Source of the DNA: Hondaea fermentalgiana
Taxonomy: Eukaryota > Sar > Bigyra > Thraustochytrida > Thraustochytriidae
Reading direction: 5' to 3'
Assembly (NCBI GenBank): GCA_014084085.1
Contig: NPFB01000111.1
Location: 135,921 to 148,566, forward strand
Length of the DNA stretch: 12,646 bases
Part shown: in pieces, positions 6,702-12,646 of the stretch
Numbering within the stretch: position 1 is the stretch's first letter
Layout of the letters: the number at the start of each line of letters is the position of its first letter
Notes under the pieces: model-generated
Databases searched by the model: none
Told to the model about the DNA's origin: nothing
Seen by the model: the letters and a program-made list of their open reading frames with translations, nothing else
Translations under genes and position numbers: made by a program

Positions 6702-8264
6702 ATGCAGCCGCCCATGCACGGAGGCACAGCAGCCTCGGCGGCGGCGGCGGCGCGCCCCAAGTCCTCGCGGTCGAAAGCGCGCAGCTCGCGCCGGGCGCCG
6801 CGACTTGACCTCTCCGAGACGAGCTCGACCCAGACCGACTCGCCGTCCTCCGGGGCGAGCTCGCAGAAGCGCAAGAAGGATGTCTCGGGGCCCTCGCTGC
6901 ATAGTCCGCGCACCCGCGCAAACAGCAACAACGACGAACCGCGCAAGCGCCCGGCTCAACCCACGTCCGACGGAGCGCCGCCACCGCCGCACCAGCACCA
7001 ACATCAGCACCAGCACCAGCAACACCATCCGCAGCAACTACGATTCTTTCCCTCTCAGGCAGAGCAGCACCATCACCAGCAACAGCAGCAACTCTTGCGA
7101 GAGAAACAACAACAGCAGCGGCGCTTCCAGCAACATCAGCAGCAACAGCGACAGCAACAGCAGAAGCTCGAGGAATCACAGTCGGGCGCCTCTCGCAAGG
7201 TCATCAAGTCCGAGCGCGAGCGCGAGCGGCGAGCCGCGGTGCGCAACTTGTTCCTTGCCATCTCTGTAGAGCTGAAGCTGCGGGAAAAGGGCGACAATTC
7301 CGCGCTCGACCAAACTCACGTCCTCGCGGCCGCCATAAAAAAACTCAAGGAGCCCGACTATCTCGGCCCTGCAGGCTCCATGCCGGCCTCGCTCAGCATG
7401 AACACGCATCATGGCGATACCGACGCCAGCACAGATGACGATGGTCTCCTTCGCGAAACGGCCCGAGGAACTGGAAGAGCCGGCAGCAGCAGCATGAGCA
7501 GCGTCAGCACTGACGGCACCGTGAGCACGATGCATACCCGGAAGGGCATGACTGCGGCCGATCTCTCATGTACCCCGCCATCCATCAAGGAATTCTCCAC
7601 GCATCCTTCAGACGCGCGTCATCACAGGTCGTATGTTCACATCAAGGGATTTACACCCGAAGAAGCCCACATGCCCGCCGCAGGAATGCCGTCGCCCGTG
7701 GTCACGCCACTTCCAGCATCGTATGATGTTGGAGTGTATGGCGACACGCACAAGTGGAATGCAGACACAAGCGTAGCACGGCGTAATTCGCTTTATGGTC
7801 GCCGCGACTCTTCGGGAGCGTACACGGATACCTTGCGGGTCTCAGGAGACTCACGTCGCACCAGCGATGCTTCGACGACAGATTTTATGCAAATTTTTGC
7901 GGAACCCTTTCACTCACATATGGCAAATGGTTATGCTGATGATTCTTTCGTACAGTTCGACAATGACGTTTCACGGCGCGATAGTTCTTCTTACATCAAA
8001 TTTGAGGAAGTCTCTCCGAGGTCTTCGTATCGCTGTGGTAGTGTTGCCGACGGCAGCGGCCCTGACAGTGGCAGTCCCCCGCGCAAAGGACGGGGACGGT
8101 CCAGTTCGTGCATCGCCGAGGGCGCTGCGCTCGCGATGACGATGCCCCCACCAGTGCTGTACGATTTGCGCTTATCTTCCACAACCAAGGCTTCTCGTCA
8201 CGCAGCGCATGCGCATGCAGCGACTGCTGCTGGCTATGCGCGCGGCCAGTATGCCGATCTGTGA
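6702..8264 (+). CDS. Basic helix-loop-helix (bHLH) protein with Q/H-rich region, 520 aa
   Basis: Probably a nuclear DNA-binding transcription factor. Order: Ser/Arg-rich N-terminus (1-90), proline run (93-96), Gln/His-rich tract (97-154), bHLH domain (about 165-217), then a long Ser-rich tail. The basic region ends E173-R-E-R-R177, matching the conserved Glu9, Arg10, Arg12 and Arg13 of bHLH factors; Lys169 stands where many have His5. Helix 1 holds F184, the loop is about 194-203, and helix 2 ends AAAIKKLKE (209-217). The tail carries four basophilic phosphorylation motifs: RRNS (360-363), RRDS (367-370), RRTS (385-388) and RRDS (425-428). An in-frame TGA lies upstream (6600-6602), and the ATG at 6702 is the first in frame and the first on this strand after 5559. 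No intron is needed. Targets and orthologue are unknown; the domain call is fairly confident. Confidence 0.8.
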   Translation: MQPPMHGGTAASAAAAARPKSSRSKARSSRRAPRLDLSETSSTQTDSPSSGASSQKRKKDVSGPSLHSPRTRANSNNDEPRKRPAQPTSDGAPPPPHQHQHQHQHQQHHPQQLRFFPSQAEQHHHQQQQQLLREKQQQQRRFQQHQQQQRQQQQKLEESQSGASRKVIKSERERERRAAVRNLFLAISVELKLREKGDNSALDQTHVLAAAIKKLKEPDYLGPAGSMPASLSMNTHHGDTDASTDDDGLLRETARGTGRAGSSSMSSVSTDGTVSTMHTRKGMTAADLSCTPPSIKEFSTHPSDARHHRSYVHIKGFTPEEAHMPAAGMPSPVVTPLPASYDVGVYGDTHKWNADTSVARRNSLYGRRDSSGAYTDTLRVSGDSRRTSDASTTDFMQIFAEPFHSHMANGYADDSFVQFDNDVSRRDSSSYIKFEEVSPRSSYRCGSVADGSGPDSGSPPRKGRGRSSSCIAEGAALAMTMPPPVLYDLRLSSTTKASRHAAHAHAATAAGYARGQYADL

Positions 8265-8377
8265 TATGTGATTGACTTCTTTCCCCCTTTTTTTTCCATT
8301 TTCCCCCAGACTTCTTCTTTTTCTGTTGTCTTTCTTGATTCCCTGCCCGCGATGAGCATTTCGGTCGGACAAGCTCG

Positions 8378-8472
8378 CGCCATGGTGGCAACGATAAATG
8401 ACCTCAGTATTCAAATAAGTCCTTCGCCATGGTGGCAACGATAAATGACCTCAGTATTCAAATAAGTCCTTC
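8378..8472. repeat. Perfect 47-bp tandem duplication
   Basis: Positions 8378-8425 are identical to 8425-8472, giving two adjacent copies with a 47-bp period and no mismatch. Each copy contains CCATGGTGGCAACGATAAATG. Identity between copies suggests a recent duplication (slippage or unequal exchange) or an assembly artefact. It lies in the presumed 3' UTR of the bHLH gene. Confidence 0.95.
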
Positions 8473-8526
8473 TTGTCTCTCCCAATTTTTGCTGCTTGAG
8501 CAGAAGATGTCGGCTTATGCCTCAAG

Positions 8527-8532
8527 AATAAA
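8527..8532 (+). terminator. Possible polyadenylation signal AATAAA
   Basis: A canonical AATAAA hexamer lies 263 nt after the bHLH stop and downstream of the 47-bp duplication. In many protists this signal is not conserved, so the assignment is tentative. Confidence 0.3.
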
Positions 8533-8630
8533 AGCATCAAGGATCATGACAGGGTTTCTTTGTCTTCCTTACATTCTATCTAGCTCGAGCTCTCTTGCCT
8601 CTATTCACATTGTGATCGTGCGCAATGGCT

Positions 8631-8709
8631 GTGAGTGAGTGAGTGAGTGAGTGAGTGAGTGAGTGAGTGAGTGAGCGAGCGAGTGAGTGAGTGAAGGAGT
8701 GAGTGAGTG
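8631..8709. repeat. GTGA tetranucleotide microsatellite, about 20 units
   Basis: GTGA units run from 8631 to 8709, broken by GCGAGC at about 8675-8681 and AAGG at about 8694-8697. It is the longest simple repeat in the window and lies between convergent 3' ends. Confidence 0.95.
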
Positions 8710-8910
8710 GATGACTACGAATGAACGACACATTGAGAAATTGTTGTGGTTATGTATACTATGGACCAGGGCGAGCGGAAAAAAGCTTTGCCTTGAGGTT
8801 GTTTTTGTTTGTTGGCGGAGCTAGCGTAGCGTTTCCGAGAGCCAAATTAGATGTCTTGGCCGTAAATCATGAACACGGTGAGCGTGAGCCCTTGGCAGGA
8901 GTCACTCTGA

Positions 8911-9684
8911 TTACTTGACCTCGGTGGTCTGTGCTGTGGAGCCTCGAGAGCGCCGGTTGGAACCCGAAGCCGTCGCGCGAGCCGTCTCGAGTCGCTGCTC
9001 AATGACACGGGCAAAATCGAGCGTCATGTTGCTGAGAATGGAGGGCTGCTTGGCGACCAAAGCCTTGTACTCTTCAAAATCGATAAAGCCGTCGCGATTG
9101 ACATCAGCCTCCTCGAAGGTAGCTCGAATGATGAGCTCGAGTTGCGTTGGGGTGAGGACCACGCCGTTTTCCCCAAGACTGGTCTTGAGCATGGAGGTCA
9201 GCTCCTCGTTGGAGATTTTGTTGTCGTTGTCAAAGTCGTAGATGCGAAACGAGAAGTGGGTCTTTTCATCCAGCGTGCCGCGCACGCAGAGAATTGAAAG
9301 TCCGCAGATGAATTCCTGAAAGTTGATGTAGCCATCGTCGTTCTCGTCAAAGAGAGAAAACAGTCGATCGACAAAAAGACTGTCGGTTAGACCTATCGCC
9401 TCTCTGAACTCGTTGCGGTCAATCTGGCCGTCATCAGTCTGGCTGGACGCGATTGACTTGAAGTGCGAGTACAACGCTAAGATCTCCTCTGAGTCAACTG
9501 TGCCATCGCGTTCGCAGTCGTCAGTCAATGAACACCTCTAATCGAGTTGATGATCAGGTGAAAAGGGGCATCCGCAAGCAAACAGATCCTCGGGCTTGAC
9601 GAAAAACTTACAGTGGGTTTGCACTTGAAGCTCTTTGAGTTGTCTACGCTTCAGCGTGCCCATGGACGATCCGCGTTGACCCAT
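8911..9684 (-). CDS. Calcineurin B-like (CBL-type) EF-hand calcium sensor, two exons, 219 aa
   Basis: I predict exons 9684-9612 and 9497-8911 joined across a 114-nt intron. Exon 1 encodes MGQRGSSMGTLKRRQ and continues to ELQVQTH; splicing creates F25 and gives THFDSEEILALYSHF, the classic entry into EF-hand 1 of this family. EF-hand 1 is the CBL-type variant (SSQTDDGQIDRNEF, 42-55). EF-hand 2 is D75-E86, EF-hand 3 is D112-E123 (Asn at loop position 6), and EF-hand 4 is D156-E167. PSILSNMTL (176-184) matches the region after EF-hand 4 in CBLs. Gly2 and Ser6 fit an N-myristoylation site; there is no Cys3, so membrane attachment would rely on myristate plus the basic KRR. In plants such proteins activate CIPK kinases; no partner is visible here. 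The tail is Ser/Thr/Arg-rich and lacks the FPSF motif of plant CBLs. ACCATGGG is a strong start context. Calcineurin B proper is less likely because of EF-hand 1. Confidence 0.85.
9498..9611 (-). other. Predicted 114-nt spliceosomal intron in the CBL gene
   Basis: The donor is GTAAGT (9611-9606) and the acceptor is GGCACAG (9504-9498), with a CTGAC branch-like sequence about 30 nt upstream of the acceptor. The length is divisible by three and the frame is the same on both sides, but an in-frame TAG at 9540-9538 means retention would truncate the protein. No ATG is available in exon 2 near its start, which makes an upstream exon necessary. Splicing restores a conserved protein segment. Confidence 0.8.
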
Positions 9685-10170
9685 GGTGGTGGTGGTGGTG
9701 ACACGCTCAAGCGAGAACTCAACCTTTTCCTCCCAAGCCCGGAAGCTGTTGGTCCGTCCGCGGGCGCTTGTTGTCCTTTTCCCGAGCGCTCACGGGTCAA
9801 GGTCTTGACTGCGCTGGCGCTCGAGTGCGAGTCCAGACTCAGGTCCACCTCCACGTCCTGCAGCAGCAGCAGCAGCAGCACAGCCGTCGTCGCGCGGCAG
9901 GCGTCTGGCGTGGGCGCGCGCTCGCAAGTCGTCTCGGGACCTCTTCGCCCCTCGAATCTCCTCCTACGCGTCCGGGACCGCGCGCGGATCGCGACGGGGT
10001 CGCGCGGGCGCGGCGCGGGAAAGAGCAGCGAGAGGCGCGCCGGGGGCTTGCTTGGCGCTCTGCTGCCGCGCGCAGACGCTGCTCGCCGGCGCAGGACTGC
10101 GCACCCGAGTGGCGCAGACTGTTCACTCAACGTGCTGGTCTCCTCTAAAGTGGACTTCCGCGCCACGCCG

Positions 10171-10198
10171 GGTTAGGTTCGGGGCTGCAGGTTAGGTT
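10171..10198. promoter_or_regulatory. Two direct GGTTAGGTT copies
   Basis: GGTTAGGTT occurs at 10171-10179 and 10190-10198, 19 bp apart start to start, separated by CGGGGCTGCA. The sequence resembles a telomere-type or telo-box motif (AACCTAACC on the CBL sense strand). A related element is at 5632-5646 in the other divergent promoter. Function is not known. Confidence 0.35.
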
Positions 10199-10290
10199 TG
10201 GTTTGCGGAGGCTGTCAGCGTCGCTGACCCTGGCCGCCTGTCAGCGCCAAGGCGGAGGACGACGAGGCAGACGCGCTCGAGTGGGAGACG

Positions 10291-10324
10291 CAGCAGCAGC
10301 AGCAGCAGCTGCTGCTGCTGCTGC
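10291..10324. repeat. (CAG)6(CTG)5 perfect palindrome
   Basis: (CAG)6 at 10291-10308 is joined directly to (CTG)5 at 10309-10323. Bases 10293-10324 form a 32-bp perfect palindrome without spacer. It could extrude a cruciform in DNA or fold into a stable hairpin in RNA if it lies in the CBL leader. Confidence 0.9.
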
Positions 10325-10512
10325 GGCAGTGAGAGCGAGACAGCGACCGGTAGCAAGACCAGCTCGCGGGGGAATAATGGTAGGTGTTATAGATGGGCCC
10401 AGGAAGGAAGGCTGAATGCAATCGTGTAATTTTGATCACTGATCACTCAGCACTTGAGGTCCGCTTGGGATAGTGTCCAATGAAGGAGCAAGTAAATGGA
10501 TTCGCAAGGAAG

Positions 10513-11047
10513 CATAGTAGTAGTAGCATGTCAAAGCCAAGAGGTGTGAACGAAGCAATGGACCCAAAGCGCTACCAGCGTCCTCCTTGTTGGCGGCAAA
10601 AGTAGTGGGAAGGCGTGAAATAAAAGGCAAAAGACCTCTTTGGAATAGGTCGTTCTGGATGCCAGAAGTCGTTGTTTCAAGGGAGTGATTGTCAAAGTAT
10701 ACAGAGACGGAAATCGAGACAGAAATAGTGACAGAAACAGAGACAGAGACGAAGCAGACAACCTTTTCGCCGACGCAGTGAATAAGATCACAGGTTCACT
10801 CACGCCGCTGCCGCTTGCACAATCAAGGGGACACCAATTTTGTTTCTAGCAATGAACTTGCTGGTCCACGAACACAACAAAGTCTATCTAGACTTGCGCC
10901 TACGAAAATCCATGCTCACAAAGAAGAGAAAACAATCAGAAGGAAACACCAAGACTTGCTCAACGTGATCCTACTATAGTTGACGACGATGACGACGCTA
11001 GCAGGATAGATAGACGGGCCCTACATTCTAACACTCCACAACTCGTC
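10513..11047. other. Lower-GC intergenic region before the methyltransferase gene
   Basis: No gene is supported. The sequence is markedly less GC-rich than 9685-10370. It contains an imperfect GACAGAAA-type repeat (10701-10752) and an AATAAA at 10619-10624 with no plus-strand gene upstream to use it. It probably holds the promoter of the methyltransferase gene. A 90-codon minus-strand frame (10803-10531) is Leu/Ser-rich and unrecognised, and I do not call it. Confidence 0.5.
10701..10752. repeat. Imperfect 11-13 bp minisatellite (GAGACAGAAAT-like)
   Basis: About four degenerate units of CAGAGACGGAAAT, CGAGACAGAAATA, GTGACAGAAAC and AGAGACAGAGAC stand in series. Confidence 0.6.
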
Positions 11048-11101
11048 GATGTGCTTTGTTTGTTTGATGTGCTTTGTTTGTTTGTTCGTTTGTTTGTTTG
11101 T
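11048..11101. repeat. 18-bp tandem duplication followed by (GTTT)n
   Basis: GATGTGCTTTGTTTGTTT at 11048-11065 is repeated at 11066-11083, followed by GTTT units with a TTCG interruption. It lies about 50-105 bp before the methyltransferase ATG. Confidence 0.9.
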
Positions 11102-11108
11102 CTGTTGA
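11049..11108 (+). promoter_or_regulatory. Possible 19-codon upstream ORF before the methyltransferase
   Basis: ATG at 11049 opens a frame reading MCFVCLMCFVCLFVCLFVC and then TGA at 11106-11108, 44 bp before the methyltransferase ATG. The peptide is a product of the repeat beneath it. If the transcript starts upstream, this uORF could lower translation of the main frame; whether it is transcribed is unknown. Confidence 0.3.
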
Positions 11109-11152
11109 GCCAAAAAGGGGGACCAAGTATACTGCAAACTCAACCTGACACG

Positions 11153-12235
11153 ATGGACCTCGCTGTCCACGACGCCACGTGCGAAGGGTGCGGGCAGCGG
11201 CGCCTAAGCTCGATCGGATGTGTCTGTGGCGAGCAGCGGTGGCAACCCGCGTCAAGGGAGACGATGGCGTCGTCGTCGCCGAGGTCGTCAACAGCCACGG
11301 CATCGGCACGTGAAGGCAAGACAGCCGCCATGCCAACCCGGAGCGGCATTGACAGCAGCAGCAGCAGCAGCAGCAGCAATAGCAGCGGCGGCAAGAGTGC
11401 GGGCGCAGGCGGAGGCGCAAGCGGGACGGGGTCTGATCTCGCTTTCCTCGAAAAGCTCTGGAGTCGCGAGCGCAAGATCGGCGTGCAGGGCTTGGCGAGT
11501 GACGACAATGACGAGAACGATGTGGAAATCTTTACATTTTCCCAAGAGCGATCAGTCTTGGCAAAGACGGTATGGCCGAGCTCGCTTGTTCTCGCGCAGG
11601 CTATCATTCCGCGTGCGCGGAGACTCGAGCGCGAGCTTGGACGCAAATTAGTCTGTCTTGAGCTCGGCTGCGGCCTCGGGCTCGTGGCCAAGGTGCTCTC
11701 GGCGCTGGGCCACGAGGTCGTTGCCACGGACAAAGAGAACGTGCAAGTCACGGGGACGCGCGGGGGCGTTGTCAACGTCGCCAGCTTCGACTGGTCGCGT
11801 CTCGAGGAGGCTCCTGCACAAGTTCGCCGCGAGTTTGACTTGATTGTCGGCGCCGACCTTCTCTATCAAAAGGCGAGTCACCTGGCTTTGGTGATGGCGC
11901 TCGATTTCTGCTTGTCGATCTCGCCCAAGGCCTCGGTGATCCTGGCGTACCAGGTGCGATCTCCCGCTGCCGAGGAGGTCTTCGCAGAGCGTCTGCTTCC
12001 CTCCTACGGCATGGAGGCGGAGGCGTTGCCTCTGCCCGTTCCCGCGCCCGTTCCTACGGGTTTTGAAGGTACTGCTGCGGTTGACGGCAGCGGTGACGAC
12101 GCGTTCGCGATCGAGTTCCTCTCCGCGCAGCACCTCGCCTTCGTTCGACTCCTGGGCGTGCGTCGCGTGGCCTCTCGCTCGGGGACGCGGGCTCCTTCTG
12201 CTGCTGCTGCTACGCGGGCGGGGCTGCTCCTTTGA
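11153..12235 (+). CDS. METTL21-like (methyltransferase family 16) protein methyltransferase, 360 aa
   Basis: A seven-beta-strand SAM-dependent methyltransferase of the type that usually methylates lysines of chaperones or translation factors; the substrate here is unknown. Core motifs: VWPSS at 140-144, SAM-binding LELGCGLG at 169-176, acidic end of strand 2 at D193, FDW at 212-214, and FDLIVGADLLY at 228-238, equivalent to the family's DxxLGAD.xY. Residues 1-110 form an extra N-terminal part with Cys pairs (C10, C13, C23, C25), a Ser run (68-75) and a Gly/Ala stretch; the last 25 residues are low-complexity. I choose the ATG at 11153 because the frame upstream (from 11051) has no ATG and is only translated GTTT repeat. 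M38 (11264) is an alternative start with similar context. The segment between D193 and W214 is about ten residues shorter than I expect for the family. Confidence 0.8.
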   Translation: MDLAVHDATCEGCGQRRLSSIGCVCGEQRWQPASRETMASSSPRSSTATASAREGKTAAMPTRSGIDSSSSSSSSNSSGGKSAGAGGGASGTGSDLAFLEKLWSRERKIGVQGLASDDNDENDVEIFTFSQERSVLAKTVWPSSLVLAQAIIPRARRLERELGRKLVCLELGCGLGLVAKVLSALGHEVVATDKENVQVTGTRGGVVNVASFDWSRLEEAPAQVRREFDLIVGADLLYQKASHLALVMALDFCLSISPKASVILAYQVRSPAAEEVFAERLLPSYGMEAEALPLPVPAPVPTGFEGTAAVDGSGDDAFAIEFLSAQHLAFVRLLGVRRVASRSGTRAPSAAAATRAGLLL

Positions 12236-12646
12236 TCTGTTTTTTTGGCTTTTCTGGCGTCGCTTTCCCGTGTCCCAGAAGAGACTGCTGGGCCGCGCGC
12301 TCTAGAGAGGGAGGCTCTTCTCTTCGAAGCAAGCTCGCAAGATATCCGGCAATCAAGCGAGCAAAGCCCCCCCGGCGGACGCAGCCTCGTACCTCGAAGC
12401 CCGCTCTGGCTGCTTCTTCGCGCGCCCGCCCGTCCGCGCGCTCGCCACGAGGCTGCCCTCCTCCTCGCGCCTCCAAACTCAAGCCAAGCTCGTACGCCTC
12501 GCTCTCTTGGCGCGTGGTCCCGCCGCGAGCGCACACCCTCTTCCTTTTTGGTCCTGCCAGTGCAGCCAGCGCGACCAAGCGAGCGCGCACCGCCGCGACT
12601 CCGCTGCTGGCCGTTGCCTCGACGCGCGGTGCGGGACCGACGCACG
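12236..12646. other. GC-rich right edge: leader of a next gene or an unsupported minus-strand ORF
   Basis: There is no ATG on either strand in these 411 bases. Two readings are possible. It may be the methyltransferase 3' end followed by a GC-rich, ATG-free leader of a plus-strand gene beyond the edge, as with the other leaders here. Or a minus-strand frame open from the edge to a stop at 12210-12212 (about 145 codons, containing FARLIAGYLASLLRREE and ending with a Lys/Pro-rich tail) may be a protein C-terminus; it would overlap the methyltransferase end by 26 bp. I recognise no domain and favour neither strongly. Confidence 0.3.

Larger units (their letters stand above)
8265..8910. other. 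Convergent 3' region between the bHLH and CBL genes
   Basis: Both flanking genes end here (stop at 8262-8264 on plus, 8911-8913 on minus). The region is lower in GC than the leaders. It has a T-rich stretch just after the bHLH stop, a 47-bp tandem duplication, a possible polyadenylation signal and a GTGA microsatellite. I see no gene in it. Confidence 0.7.
9685..10512 (-). promoter_or_regulatory. ATG-free leader and promoter of the CBL gene
   Basis: No minus-strand ATG occurs across these 828 bases up to 10513-10515. Plus-strand ATGs are also absent until 10376 and then number about five, so the strand contrast is weaker than in the other two leaders. The stretch is very GC-rich to about 10370, with (CAG)6 at 9861-9878, GGTTAGGTT direct repeats and a CAG/CTG palindrome. 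Long frames on both strands are Arg/Ser-rich and rely on non-ATG starts, so I do not call them genes. Confidence 0.4.

Noticed and set aside
8911..9528. CBL as a single exon starting at 9528
   Set aside because: The codon there is TTG, an in-frame stop lies just upstream, and the conserved entry to EF-hand 1 is only obtained by splicing to an upstream exon.
9613..10176. Long frames on both strands upstream of the CBL exon 1
   Set aside because: The minus frame opens only from GTG and is not the CBL frame. The plus frame is antisense to exon 1 and low-complexity. Neither shows a domain.
11051..11152. N-terminal hydrophobic extension of the methyltransferase (possible signal peptide)
   Set aside because: The frame opens with GTG and the hydrophobic residues are translated GTTT repeat; the first in-frame ATG is at 11153.
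12004..12645. 213-codon minus-strand frame at the right edge
   Set aside because: Arg/Ala/Ser-rich shadow that overlaps well-supported methyltransferase coding sequence, with a non-ATG start.
1..12646. tRNA genes, rRNA, CRISPR arrays, transposons
   Set aside because: I checked TTCGA-type T-arm sequences on both strands and none had a matching stem. Repeats are simple tandem types without spacers, and no transposase or reverse transcriptase motif was seen.

Overview
This window is eukaryotic nuclear DNA. It holds four genes I can support from start to stop and the first codons of a fifth at the left edge. The coding regions are long and almost intron-free. Between them lie very GC- and CpG-rich stretches full of microsatellites, and lower-GC stretches that mostly follow stop codons. 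One gene implies a flagellated stage (sperm-tail PG-rich repeats), one is a calcineurin B-like (CBL) calcium sensor, one is a Q/H-rich bHLH protein and one a METTL21-type methyltransferase. The best guess is a GC-rich, intron-poor, zoosporic protist such as a labyrinthulomycete or another stramenopile. That assignment is low confidence because nothing here is diagnostic.

Layout: (1) 1-91, minus strand: probable N-terminus of a gene leaving the left edge. Its presumed leader (92-1837) contains no start codon in the sense direction. (2) 1838-3792: promoter-side microsatellites of gene 1, then lower-GC sequence 3' of the next gene. (3) 3793-5250, minus: PG-rich-repeat axonemal protein. (4) 5251-6701: divergent intergenic region, mostly a long ATG-free leader of the next gene. 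(5) 6702-8264, plus: bHLH protein with a Q/H-rich tract and four RRxS sites. (6) 8265-8910: convergent 3' region with a 47-bp tandem duplication and a GTGA microsatellite. (7) 8911-9684, minus: two-exon CBL gene with a 114-nt intron. (8) 9685-11152: second divergent intergenic region, with a CAG/CTG palindrome, telomere-like promoter motifs and a uORF. (9) 11153-12235, plus: METTL21-like methyltransferase. (10) 12236-12646: GC-rich edge, either a leader or an unsupported partial ORF.

No operon, CRISPR array, tRNA, rRNA, transposon or viral element was recognised. The genes do not form an obvious shared pathway; a calcium sensor, a transcription factor and an axonemal protein are only loosely compatible with zoospore biology. 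The most notable pattern is that three genes (left-edge gene, bHLH, CBL) are preceded by 0.8-1.7 kb that is free of start codons on the sense strand only, which looks like selection on kilobase-scale 5' leaders. I saw no new defence or mobile system.
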